Assembly: GCA_963754125.1 (NCBI GenBank)
Contig: CAVWEX010000001.1
Location: 744,001-808,000 of the forward strand
Origin: RPQJ01 sp963754125
Lineage (GTDB): Bacteria; Pseudomonadota; Gammaproteobacteria; Steroidobacterales; Steroidobacteraceae
Reading direction: 5' to 3'
DNA length: 64,000 nt
How positions within the stretch are numbered: the stretch's first letter is position 1; every line of letters starts with the position of its first letter. Shown here one piece after another: positions 55,440 to 63,727 of the stretch. Below the pieces are notes generated by a model. That model was not told where the DNA came from. It did no database searches and worked only from the letters and a program-made list of their open reading frames with translations. The position numbers and the translations under genes are program-made.

Positions 55440-57503
55440 ATGAGTCTCGTCATCTTCGCGGGTGCCGGCTGCTCCATGGCGCCGCCTGCTTCGCTGCCCG
55501 GTTGGTTCGACCTCAACGACGCCATCCTCGAGGGCCTGTGGGACAGATTGGCCCCCTACAATCTGCCGGCTCGCCTCCGCGGTACGATCCTCGACCAGAT
55601 CAAGGCCAAGCGGACGCAATACGCTTTCCCGCCCGACTACCAGGCCCAGGTGATGGTGGAACGGGTGGGCATGAAGTACTTCGAGCTCCTGACCGCCGTC
55701 GACTCGGATGTCTACAACGCCTTTCACCACCAGGTCGCGCGAGCCGCAAAGGCCGGGCTGGTCGCGGCCATTGTCACGACGAATTTCGATCGGAACTTCG
55801 AGCGTGCGCTCGAAGCGGCCGGCGTTGCATACCGGTCTCTCATCGATACTGGCGACTTTGATGCGTTCGATCTGCAATCGGCGGGCGGAACACCTGTCAT
55901 CAAGATCCATGGCTGCTGCTCTGCACCCGCCTCGATGGTGGACACGCGCAAGCAACGATTGAAAGGGCGCGCGAAGAGCCTGCAGAGCGCACTGACCACC
56001 CTGCTGCGCGATCACGAGTTCTTGTTTGCCGGCTTCTCAGGAGCCGACCTCGACGAGAACCCCAACTACCTCGGCCTGCTCGAGGCCGCGCCGATCGCCA
56101 GAGGATTCACCTACCTTCACCTACCTGCGAGCAGCGTTCGAGACAGCATCGTCAGACTGATCGCGGCCTATGGCGACGCCAAGGCGCGCGCGGTGGCAAC
56201 CGAGCCCTCGCACTATCTGGAGGCGCTGCTGGACGCTGAGTCGGTGCCGGCCTCCGCGTTCGCTGACGCCGACGGCGACAGCAGTTCCTTCAAGGAACGG
56301 CTGGTGGAGCGCATCGATGAGCTCAAGCCGATGGATGCGGCGAACATGATGTTCGCACTGGCGGAGTCCTATGGGGACGAGCCGGCCGCCCGGTACCTGT
56401 ACGACCGGGTCTGGAAAGAACGCCAACGAATGGACTACGACGATGAGTCGTTCGAGCGCTTCCTTCTTAACCATGGTCGGTCCTACGCATTCAATTTCGA
56501 GGACCGGCTTCAGCGGGCCCGCGCCGTGGACGTGTACATCGCTCAGACGTCGATCGGCGCGCCCGCCGGATACGAAGACCTGGTCGAGAACACCGCGAAG
56601 ATGAACCTCCGACACGTGCAAAACACCTCGCCGGAGACACCGGGACTGATCGGCCTGGTGCAGACCTACATCGGCAATCCAGTGTTGTTCAGGGATTTCC
56701 CCGAGACCCTGAAAACGTACCTCCGCAGGCCGCCAACCGTCACCGAGATCTCGGACATCGTCTACTACTACTCTTTCTACGCGCTCATCCATGCCGACGC
56801 CAACGCGATAGCGCACCTCAACTCGGCCATCCTCGAAATGGAGCAGGAATGTGATGAGCCCCGGCTTGCGCAGTTACTTGCGCGCAGGGCCCTGATCCGG
56901 CTCCGCTTCGCGGATCCCGAGGTACAAGCTGCAGCGCTGGCGGACGCCGTACGGGCACGGAAGGTGGCCGAAACGTACCATGAGCCGCATCTGCTGGCCC
57001 TTTCCGCATTGGCGCTCGCCGTTCACGCAAGGAATCAGGCGGACTTTCCCGCGGCCTTTGGATTGATCAAGGAGGCGCAACGGCACTACGCGGAGCTGAA
57101 GCGCATCCCGCAGTACATGGAAAGCATCGTGGAGTTTCTCAAGATCATCCTGCTCGGCTTCCAGGACGATTCGGTGGACAAGCAGCTTCTGTTGCGACTC
57201 CGGAACGACATCGAAGAGAAGGCCGGCAACCAGATTGCGACGGTGCCCATCTACGAACCGGAATTCTGCTACCTGATGGGCATGCTCCTCGTTCAGTACA
57301 CGGATGCCCCGGGCGACATGGTGCTGCCGTGGTTCGCGGATGCCGTCAATTTGTCCCGGGACATGCATCTCGACGAGCAAAGCACGTACTTCCGCGACAC
57401 GTGCGAGCAACTTGGCATCCTTGAGCAGGTGGAGAGCCGGATCGCGGATGCGATCGCTCGCCAGGCTCAAAACGTCGGGCCCGGTCCCGGCAATGACGCG
57501 TAG
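55440..57503 (+). CDS. SIR2-domain protein with helical repeats, candidate anti-phage NADase
   Basis: 687 residues. The first 250 or so are a SIR2-like NAD-binding domain: FAGAGCSM (6-13), TTNFDRNFE with N115, IKIHG with H157, and FLFAGFSGADLDENP. N115 and H157 match the catalytic Asn/His pair of anti-phage SIR2 NADases such as ThsA. The remaining 400 residues are all helix, with TPR-like pairs (PGLIGLVQTYIGNPVL, AALADAVRARKVAETYHEPH), probably the sensing part. Start ATG 55440 has GGAGG seven bases upstream. It is a one-gene unit. NAD depletion is an inference; no partner or trigger is visible. Confidence 0.8.
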   Translation: MSLVIFAGAGCSMAPPASLPGWFDLNDAILEGLWDRLAPYNLPARLRGTILDQIKAKRTQYAFPPDYQAQVMVERVGMKYFELLTAVDSDVYNAFHHQVARAAKAGLVAAIVTTNFDRNFERALEAAGVAYRSLIDTGDFDAFDLQSAGGTPVIKIHGCCSAPASMVDTRKQRLKGRAKSLQSALTTLLRDHEFLFAGFSGADLDENPNYLGLLEAAPIARGFTYLHLPASSVRDSIVRLIAAYGDAKARAVATEPSHYLEALLDAESVPASAFADADGDSSSFKERLVERIDELKPMDAANMMFALAESYGDEPAARYLYDRVWKERQRMDYDDESFERFLLNHGRSYAFNFEDRLQRARAVDVYIAQTSIGAPAGYEDLVENTAKMNLRHVQNTSPETPGLIGLVQTYIGNPVLFRDFPETLKTYLRRPPTVTEISDIVYYYSFYALIHADANAIAHLNSAILEMEQECDEPRLAQLLARRALIRLRFADPEVQAAALADAVRARKVAETYHEPHLLALSALALAVHARNQADFPAAFGLIKEAQRHYAELKRIPQYMESIVEFLKIILLGFQDDSVDKQLLLRLRNDIEEKAGNQIATVPIYEPEFCYLMGMLLVQYTDAPGDMVLPWFADAVNLSRDMHLDEQSTYFRDTCEQLGILEQVESRIADAIARQAQNVGPGPGNDA

Positions 57504-57507
57504 CCCG

Positions 57508-58015
57508 TCATTGGGGACGCACTACGATCGACCACCGCTCGAGCTTGTGCTCGAACGACATCGCCGCATGCGCCGGACTGGTCGACGGCAGCGTCTCGTA
57601 GCGCAGCCCCGACAGATCCTCCGCCAATCCCGGCAGCACCCGCCGCCGATAGAGTTCCGCAGCCACCCGCCCGTTGAAGCAGACCAGCCGCAGCTCGGGA
57701 TGCGCGGCGAAGAACCCCGCTAAGATCATTCGGCACCACCGACGCCCACCGGATCGACGCATCGAGCGCCCCTGGCCGATGCGCCGATGCACACACGTCC
57801 CACAGCGCCACGTGGTGCTGCCGCAGGATCTCGAGCCGTTGATCGTAGGACTTCTCAGGCGACGCGCCGAACAGCACGCCCATGATTCGCCAGAACGCGT
57901 TGCGCGGCTGCGCATAGTACTGCCGCTCGCGCAGCGACGCCGGTCCCGGCAGCGAGCCGAGCACCAGCACCCGTGCCCCGGCATCGGCCACCGGCGGAAA
58001 TCCTTCAGCGTACAT
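57508..58015 (-). pseudogene. DNA-deoxyinosine glycosylase (UDG superfamily), one frameshift
   Basis: A base-excision repair enzyme that removes hypoxanthine or uracil from DNA. The signature VLVLGSLPGPASLRERQYYA, then QPRNAFWRIMGVLFG and ALWDVCASAHRPG fits the deoxyinosine glycosylase branch of the UDG superfamily; the second motif appears as STSPAHA. One extra base at 57721 shifts the frame after VPNDL; removing it continues AGFFAAHPELRLVCFNGRVA to the normal end. Repaired length is about 168 residues. Start ATG 58015. It converges on the SIR2 gene, with four bases between the stops. Confidence 0.8.
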
Positions 58016-58095
58016 GCCCGGTCCTCTTCGGACCCGCGCCCGACAGTTGCTGCGGTCGCTCCTGACGCGGGCGCCCAGTGACATTCGCTGTGCCG

Positions 58096-58854
58096 CTAAC
58101 GCAGAGTTCCGGAGACCCTATCGAGTGCCGCGAGAATGCGATCGTGGAGGGAATCGCCCCGATTGTTCGCGGCAGTCAGGGCGGTGGTATGTGCCGCGCA
58201 CAGATTCTCGGCATCCCGCCAGCCTTTGGCGAGTTCCAGGGCCCAGTCCCGGAAGTCCTGGCCCGCACCCTTCCGCTTCTCCAGTGCCTGGCGCAGCGTG
58301 GGATGGAAAAGCAGGATGTCCCGGAATCCCAGCATCCGCATGGGCAGCGGCAGGCGGACGTACATCAATGTGTCGTCGACGTGGATCGTCCGCGAGGCGC
58401 GATGGAACACCAGCACCGAGGAAAAATGCACGTTCTCGTTGGCCGAAATGAAGTCGACGCCACGCGGTACCGAGAACTCGAAATCCTCCTCGAACATCGT
58501 GTGCAGTCGGGGTTGCTCGGTGCGTGTCTTCTGCCACGGAAGGTCTGGAAATCGCGACAGGTGCCGGGCCGTGCCGTAGAGCTTGGCCTTGGGATACCGT
58601 TGGTGCATCGCGGGTACATGAACGGTGTGAAACGGATGGAGGTTGAGTATTGCCTCCACGTCCTTCCCGCCGTTGGTCAGTGCGTCGACTTCGCGTTGCA
58701 CTTTGCCGCTCAGCGTGTAGGAATCGAGAAACACGAACCTGCCGTTGGCACGCCGCACCAGCGAGCACTGGGTGCCGATATCGATCAGTCCGGCGACCTT
58801 GAACGATCCGCGGATATTCAGGAAGTCGTCTGCGACATGTATGCAGGTCTGCAA
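58096..58854 (-). CDS. metallo-beta-lactamase-fold-like protein, DUF4336-like
   Basis: 252 residues with a DUF4336-like, MBL-derived pattern: ILNLHPFHTVHVPAMHQRYP, AKLYGTARHLSRFPDLPW, NENVHFSSVLVFHRASRTIH and VDDTLMYV. Some metal ligands of true MBL enzymes seem replaced (HPFHTVH instead of HxHxDH), so hydrolase activity is doubtful. It begins at TTG 58854 behind AAGGAG. Function unknown. The 257 bases to 59111 hold no further gene. Confidence 0.65.
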   Translation of the reverse strand: MQTCIHVADDFLNIRGSFKVAGLIDIGTQCSLVRRANGRFVFLDSYTLSGKVQREVDALTNGGKDVEAILNLHPFHTVHVPAMHQRYPKAKLYGTARHLSRFPDLPWQKTRTEQPRLHTMFEEDFEFSVPRGVDFISANENVHFSSVLVFHRASRTIHVDDTLMYVRLPLPMRMLGFRDILLFHPTLRQALEKRKGAGQDFRDWALELAKGWRDAENLCAAHTTALTAANNRGDSLHDRILAALDRVSGTLR

Positions 58855-59111
58855 GTGCGACTCCTTGGTGCCGCCCGTAACGGGTTTGGGAAACAGCGGA
58901 TCGATGATTGACGGGAATGGCTGTGGGCGTCAAATCACGGCCCCAGATCGACCCACTCAGGCGGAGAACAGTTCGGCGTCGGGGCGCTGAATCGCTTCTT
59001 CACGTCAAACCTCCCGCCGGCAGAAGCCACGTTACTTGAGCCCGTGATGGCCACGATGACAGAATGCCGATCACGGCTACCCACCGTGATTCGACATTCG
59101 GGAGCGCACTG

Positions 59112-59255
59112 ATGGCCGCCAAGAAGAAGACGCCGCTGAAAGCGAAAACTCCGATGAAGAACCCGATGACCCGGGCAATGCCGCAGGCGAAGCCGCCGGC
59201 AAAGCTCAAAATTGGTGGCAAGCCGCGCGGCCGGCCTAGAAAAAATCCGACGTGA
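59112..59255 (+). CDS. tiny basic protein with AT-hook
   Basis: 47 residues, almost a third Lys or Arg, with Pro and Ala: MAAKKKTPLKAKTPMKNPMT and a terminal GGKPRGRPRKNPT. The core PRGRP is the AT-hook that binds the minor groove of AT-rich DNA. Start ATG 59112 has GGAGC at 59101-59105. A small nucleoid-type or DNA-binding regulator is likely from composition; there are no neighbours in an operon. Confidence 0.6.
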   Translation: MAAKKKTPLKAKTPMKNPMTRAMPQAKPPAKLKIGGKPRGRPRKNPT

Positions 59256-59311
59256 GGTAGGGCCCTTCGCGAGTCATCCGGCATGGCTGCGCGTGACGTC
59301 GCAGCAGCCGC

Positions 59312-61097
59312 TCAACACGCGTAAGAAACAACTTCGGCGTGCAACGTGGCCGCCGCCGCCGGATCAGCCGCCGCACGACGGATGAGCGCCATGGCGCCGG
59401 CCTGTTGCTCCTGGGTGGCCGACGCCTGCCCGTGCACTGCAACCGCGTACTCGCTCAGGTCCTGCACGAACACGCCGAACATCCGGTCGACATGGTTCTC
59501 GTCGAGACCTGCGCAGGCGGCGGTGGTTCCGGCGCGTGTCCCGCCCGGTGCGCCGTCGATTGCGAGCGCCGCGGCTTCCGCGGCCAGTTGCGCGTAGACG
59601 ATCTGGGTGAAGATCTGCCCGATGTTGAGCAGGAAATCGAGGTCCTTGGCCTGCTCCCCGCGCGGCGCAGCCGTGGCCATCAGTTGTCCGAAGGCCTGCA
59701 CCTGGCTGATGAAGGTCGCGACGTTCGGCAGGTGCGAGAATCGCGCAAAGGCACCTCTCCAGTCCGGGAAGCCGATGCGCGACAGGCCGCTCGCCGGCCC
59801 CTGTGCGAACAGGAAGGTGTCGTCGGCGGGGTCGAGCCGCACCGGCACCGGTGCGTACTTCACGCCCTGTCCGGCCCCCGCCGCAGCAAAGGCCGGCAGG
59901 AACTTCAGCACCAGCGCGAGATTGACGTGGACGGTCCCCTCCAATTTCGGCAGCGTGCGGATGTGGCGTGTCGCCTGCTCGAAGTACGTGTCCTTCTCGA
60001 ATCCTTTCGCTGCGATCACTTCCCAGAGCAGATCGACGACCCGTTCACCCTCGCTGGTGACCTTCATCTTGGCGATCGGGTTGTAGAGCAGGAAGCGGCG
60101 GTCGTCGGCTGAGGCGCTGCGCTCGTAATCCGAGCACCGCGCGCTGTAGAGCTTCATCGCGACCAGTCGGATGTAGGCGTCCGCCAGCAGTCGCCGCACG
60201 TGCGGAAAATCGGTGACGCGCGTGCCGTAGAGCACCCTGCGGTGGGCGTGCCCGATCGCCTCGACGAATGCGTGCTCGGCGATGCCGATGCTGGCCCAGG
60301 CGAGCTGCACCTTGCCGACATTCACGGTGGCGAGCGCCGCATCCCACGCGGCCTTGCCGGTGTGCAGCACGTCGGCCGGGGTCACGGGGTAATCCGAGAG
60401 CCGGAATTCCGACACATACATCTGGCCGTGCACGACATTCTGCACGAGCGTGTATCCGGGATGCTTCGGGTCGGCCAGGAAGAACAGGTAATCATCGGCA
60501 GGATTGGCCGACGGTCCCGTCCGGGCGCTGCACGCGACCGAACACCGACACGCGGGCGGCGCAGTTCCCATTGCCGATGTAGTACTTCTCGCCGCTGGCG
60601 CGCCAGCCGGTGCCGTCCTGGGTCAGCACCATGTCGGTGGAGTAGATGTCGGCCCCGTGTTCGCGCTCCGAGAGTCCGAACGCGAACACTCCGCCCTGCG
60701 CGAGCAACTGGCCGACCAGGCGCTTGGCCTCGGCATTCCCGCTCGTCCAGACCGGCCCCAGGCCCAGCACGGTGACCTGCCACGCGTACCAGTGCTCGAG
60801 CGAATACCAGGCAAGCAGCTCGCTCAGGTCGTTGTTGCGTGCGGTGTCCCAGCGGGCAGTCGTCGCGTCGGTTCCGCCGGTCAACGTTCCGACCTCGGCC
60901 GGCGTGCCGAACCGGGCAAAGATGCCTTCGCGGGCGATCATCGCCAGGAAATCCTCATACCAGGTCGCGTCGTGGCTTTCCGCCTTCAGGGCTGCGTGAC
61001 CCTTGGCCTCGAAAAAGCGGCGCACGGCCAGCAGTGCGTCGCGAGTCGGCTCGTCGTAATGAGCAGCGTCGTAGGCGGAGGGGTTGAAGAGCAGCAT
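59312..61097 (-). pseudogene. acyl-CoA dehydrogenase-like protein, one frameshift
   Basis: Flavoprotein fold of the acyl-CoA dehydrogenase family, about 594 residues after repair. The N-terminal helical domain and the strand domain (FAFGLSEREHGADIYSTDMV, WRASGEKYYIGNGN) are in the first frame. One extra base near 60516 shifts the frame after RVQRPDG; removal continues PSANPADDYLFFLADPKHPG and the C-terminal helical domain (HRRVLYGTRVTDFPHVRRLL, KLEGTVHVNLALVLKFLP). The catalytic base could not be placed with confidence. Start ATG 61097. Substrate chain length unknown. Confidence 0.7.
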
Positions 61098-61227
61098 GAT
61101 TCAGGGACTCCGGGCGGCCGCAGGGGCGGTTGCACCTGTTTCGACTACGCCGAGTCTACGCCGCACATCCGAGTGCGAGTATTCGCGTGGAGGTGCTGCC
61201 AGTGCCGCTTTGGATGTAGATTCCGGG

Positions 61228-61460
61228 GAGGACGGTTCTCTCTGCCCTCAAGCAGGACTTTCTCGCGTACGAGCGGGACATCACCGACTTGATCACGTTC
61301 CAGGTACGCCAGGCCTATAACGTGGCTGCGTGCGCTCGCGGCCGATACCCGTCGGCTGCTGAAGCGCCGGAGAAGCGCACTGCCGGGTGAGGCAGTCCTG
61401 GGGCCGGAGCTGACCGAGCCGCGCAGCAAGCTCAAGAAGCGCAAGGGCATCGGCGCATCG
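61228..61460 (+). other. possible decayed coding fragment
   Basis: In the 440-base gap 61098-61537 the plus strand reads VLSALKQDFLAYERDITDLI and TFQVRQAYN, then in another frame TWLRALAADTRRLLKRRRSA and TEPRSKLKKRKGIG. The two join with one base change near 61318. There is no start and no recognised family. Probably a remnant; low confidence. Confidence 0.25.
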
Positions 61461-61537
61461 CGACCGAACGAGGACCGAACCGTGGCCGCTCAGTCCTGTC
61501 GGGTGAACGGCGGTGCTCGACCGCAGGATTCTTCCGC

Positions 61538-61888
61538 TCACCCGAAGAAGCAGGCATGCGCATCTTCCGCCACCAGTGAAGCGAACTCATCGATCGAATT
61601 CACCTCCGGTCTGGGTTCATAGCCGTGCCACTTCAGATCGCGACGTTGCCAGAACACTCGCCAGACGCCGCGCGTCCTCACGAAGGTTGCCTTCGCCACG
61701 GCCGATTCGTGTTTCTCATCGGCCGGTCCGCGCCAGGCCGGTCGGATCTCAAAAATCTCAACGCTTTGCCCAGTGACGCGGAAGCCGAGATCCAGCTTCT
61801 GACGAACATCCGGCGGAGGCCGGCGCTGCTTCATCAAGGCATCCATGGCCCGCTGTACTCGCGCCAGCTCAAACTCCGAGAGCGCCAC
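61538..61888 (-). CDS. DUF3024 protein, third gene of a toxin-antitoxin operon
   Basis: 116 residues matching the DUF3024 pattern (MALSEFELARVQRAMDALMK, KLDLGFRVTGQSVEIFEIRP, WRVFWQRRDLKWHGYEP, DEFASLVAEDAHACFFG). It starts seven bases after the antitoxin stop, so it should be co-transcribed with the toxin and antitoxin. DUF3024 proteins have no known function. Confidence 0.7.
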   Translation of the reverse strand: MALSEFELARVQRAMDALMKQRRPPPDVRQKLDLGFRVTGQSVEIFEIRPAWRGPADEKHESAVAKATFVRTRGVWRVFWQRRDLKWHGYEPRPEVNSIDEFASLVAEDAHACFFG

Positions 61889-61895
61889 GGTCGCG

Positions 61896-62228
61896 CTACG
61901 CCACTTTCCGCAAATCGACCGTATGAGCCTTGATGCCCACTTTGAGACGCTTCCTTAGGGCGCCGAAGATGGCGGCGAGGTTGTCCATGCTCGGATTGCC
62001 CTTGGGCGAAAGCATTCGATGAAGGCTCTTGCTGGGCATATCCGTGAGCTTGGCCAGCTGTTCGAACCCCAAGGTTGCATTCACAAGATCGCGCAGAATG
62101 AGACGCGCAGTCTCAGGCTCGCCACTCAGGAATAGCGTTGCCGCCTCATCCAGGAGCGCCTTGGCAAACGCGGGGTCGCGCTCGACTCGAGCGACGACGG
62201 TTTTCTTGAAATCGCGAGTAAGCGCCAT
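61896..62228 (-). CDS. antitoxin with helix-turn-helix domain (HigA/HI1420-like)
   Basis: 110 residues. The C-terminal half is a helix-turn-helix (GFEQLAKLTDMPSKSLHRML, SPKGNPSMDNLAAIFGALRK), and the N-terminal half is helical (MALTRDFKKTVVARVERDPA). It is the partner of the toxin at 62234, in toxin-first order as in HI1419/HI1420 modules. Start ATG 62228, five bases after the toxin stop. Confidence 0.8.
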   Translation of the reverse strand: MALTRDFKKTVVARVERDPAFAKALLDEAATLFLSGEPETARLILRDLVNATLGFEQLAKLTDMPSKSLHRMLSPKGNPSMDNLAAIFGALRKRLKVGIKAHTVDLRKVA

Positions 62229-62233
62229 GGTCC

Positions 62234-62560
62234 TTACCTCTTTCGTTTCTTGTACTCGGCGTGCAACGCCTTGGCCCGTTCGATGTCCGCCTGCTGACGG
62301 CGCTTGGTGCCACCGCCAAACAACACGATCAGCGATTCGCCGTCTTTCGCCAGGTAGATCCGATAACCCGGACCCCAGTCGATGACGTATTCGCCGATGC
62401 CCGCAAACCACTTCACATTCGAAGTATTGCCGAGTTCCATGCGCAGCTTCGCGGTCGTGACTTTCGCCGCTGCCTGCGCGTCGAGACCGTCAAACCAGTC
62501 TCTGTATGGACTCGACCCATCCGGACGAATGTATTCTTCCACCCGGATTTTCATTGGCAT
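62234..62560 (-). CDS. RelE-like addiction-module killer, HI1419 type
   Basis: 108 residues with the HI1419/PF05973 pattern: IRPDGSSPYRDWFDGLDAQA, AKLRMELGNTSNVKWFAGIG, EYVIDWGPGYRIYLAKDGES and IVLFGGGTKRRQQADIERAK. These toxins resemble RelE and are thought to be RNases. The toxin gene precedes the antitoxin, the usual order in this family. Start ATG 62560 (or 62554). No strong ribosome site is visible. Confidence 0.85.
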   Translation of the reverse strand: MPMKIRVEEYIRPDGSSPYRDWFDGLDAQAAAKVTTAKLRMELGNTSNVKWFAGIGEYVIDWGPGYRIYLAKDGESLIVLFGGGTKRRQQADIERAKALHAEYKKRKR

Positions 62561-62591
62561 ATGGTAACGTGTTTCGTACCAGTCCGGCGCA

Positions 62592-62795
62592 TCATCGACG
62601 CGGTGCGACGTCGCCCGACGACGCGGGATGTCTCTGCATGTGCGGCGCCGCGCCACCTAGCGCTGCCGTCGCTTTCTGACTGATCCGCAAGACACGCGCA
62701 TGGCCTCGCGGATCTGAGCTTCGTCGATGCCGGGATCCGCAACGCTCAATCGCCTTGCGGAACAGCTCATCGTCGATGGCGATCGTGGTTCTCAT
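62592..62795 (-). pseudogene. VapB-type antitoxin remnant
   Basis: The start MRTTIAIDDELFRKAIER is a textbook VapB (ribbon-helix-helix) N-terminus. The following text is scrambled in this frame, while another frame reads DPGIDEAQIREAMR, the expected continuation; the original frame then returns with RISQKATAALGGAAPHMQ. Two compensating indels thus surround the middle. No vapC follows within this window's usual spacing, so it is an orphan remnant. Confidence 0.6.
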
Positions 62796-62821
62796 GTCCG
62801 TCACGTTGCATCAGTATTGAG

Positions 62822-63150
62822 CAGAGTAGCGTAGATGAACCTGCCCAACAATCGCCTGGCGACCGCGAACGCTACGGCTCGGCGCTACGTTGAAGGCGCG
62901 GAGGCTGACGAGTTTTCGGCGGCGGTTCGCACCGGCTGCCCGACCGAGCCCATGTCGAACTGGACACCGGGGCCGCCGGGCGAGGCCGGTTCATCCGTTG
63001 CCGGTCACGGTCCCCAGATTCCAGATTCCCAGGCCCCCGCCCCGCCCCGGACTCGACCCACCGACCCACTTCCCGATAGTCCGCGGGTCAGCCATCAATG
63101 GCCCCGGATAGTCCGCGGGTGATGCCCGGAACCCGTTGCGAATCATCGAG
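62822..63150 (+). repeat. non-coding gap with a 14-base direct repeat
   Basis: GATAGTCCGCGGGT occurs at 63075-63088 and again at 63107-63120, 32 bases apart. The open frame 62835-63122 has no family text, poor codon bias and no ribosome site, and I do not count it as a gene. The gap lies downstream of the tRNA-Phe 3' end. Confidence 0.4.
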
Positions 63151-63157
63151 TTGGAAA

Positions 63158-63233
<76 letters not shown>

Positions 63234-63423
63234 ACGGTAGGCATGCCCGGCCGGACGGCGGGGCCATTGGAAGGGCGGGAATTAGACCCGAGGCCCCGAA
63301 CTCCGTCAAGGACGCCGCGGCGGTCGGCATGACCCAATTCTCAATGAATTCGCGCAATTAGCCGCGTGCGGGCCACCCTGCGTGCAATGAACACTGCACC
63401 GCATCGAGTGCCCTGCCGCTGGT

Positions 63424-63464
63424 TGCCTTACACTGAAGTAAGGAATCCAGCATTCGGTAAGGCA
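63424..63464. promoter_or_regulatory. operator cluster of vapBC
   Basis: TGCCTTAC (63424-63431) and GTAAGGCA (63457-63464) are perfect inverted repeats, and a further GTAAGG lies between at 63438-63443, giving three half-sites just before the antitoxin ATG. This fits VapB autoregulation. Confidence 0.6.
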
Positions 63465-63466
63465 CG

Positions 63467-63727
63467 ATGAGCGAAGCAAAGTTGACCAGCAAGGGACAAA
63501 TCACTCTGCCGAAGGAGATTCGCCTGAAGCTTGGGCTGAAGCAGGGCGACCGCGTCCGCTTCATCGTCGAAGACGACGGACGGGTGCGGTTGCTGCCGGC
63601 GAAGCGCGACGTCTCCGAACTGCTCGGCATCCTGCCGAAGCCTAAGCGCAGGCTGTCGATCGAGGAAATGGACGACACGGTGCAGACCGCTGTCACCCGC
63701 CACGTGCTCGGCCATGATCGGGATTGA
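63467..63727 (+). CDS. vapB: AbrB-fold VapB antitoxin
   Basis: 86 residues. The N-terminal swapped-hairpin DNA-binding domain is SEAKLTSKGQITLPKEIRLK, then LGLKQGDRVRFIVEDDGRVR; the C-terminal tail (LSIEEMDDTVQTAVTRHV) would block the toxin. ATG 63467 lies directly behind the operator cluster. It overlaps vapC by 14 bases. Confidence 0.9.
   Translation: MSEAKLTSKGQITLPKEIRLKLGLKQGDRVRFIVEDDGRVRLLPAKRDVSELLGILPKPKRRLSIEEMDDTVQTAVTRHVLGHDRD

Noticed and set aside
62835..63122. 95-residue open frame in the gap before tRNA-Phe
   Set aside because: Pro/Thr-rich without family text, no ribosome site; contains the 14-base direct repeat instead.
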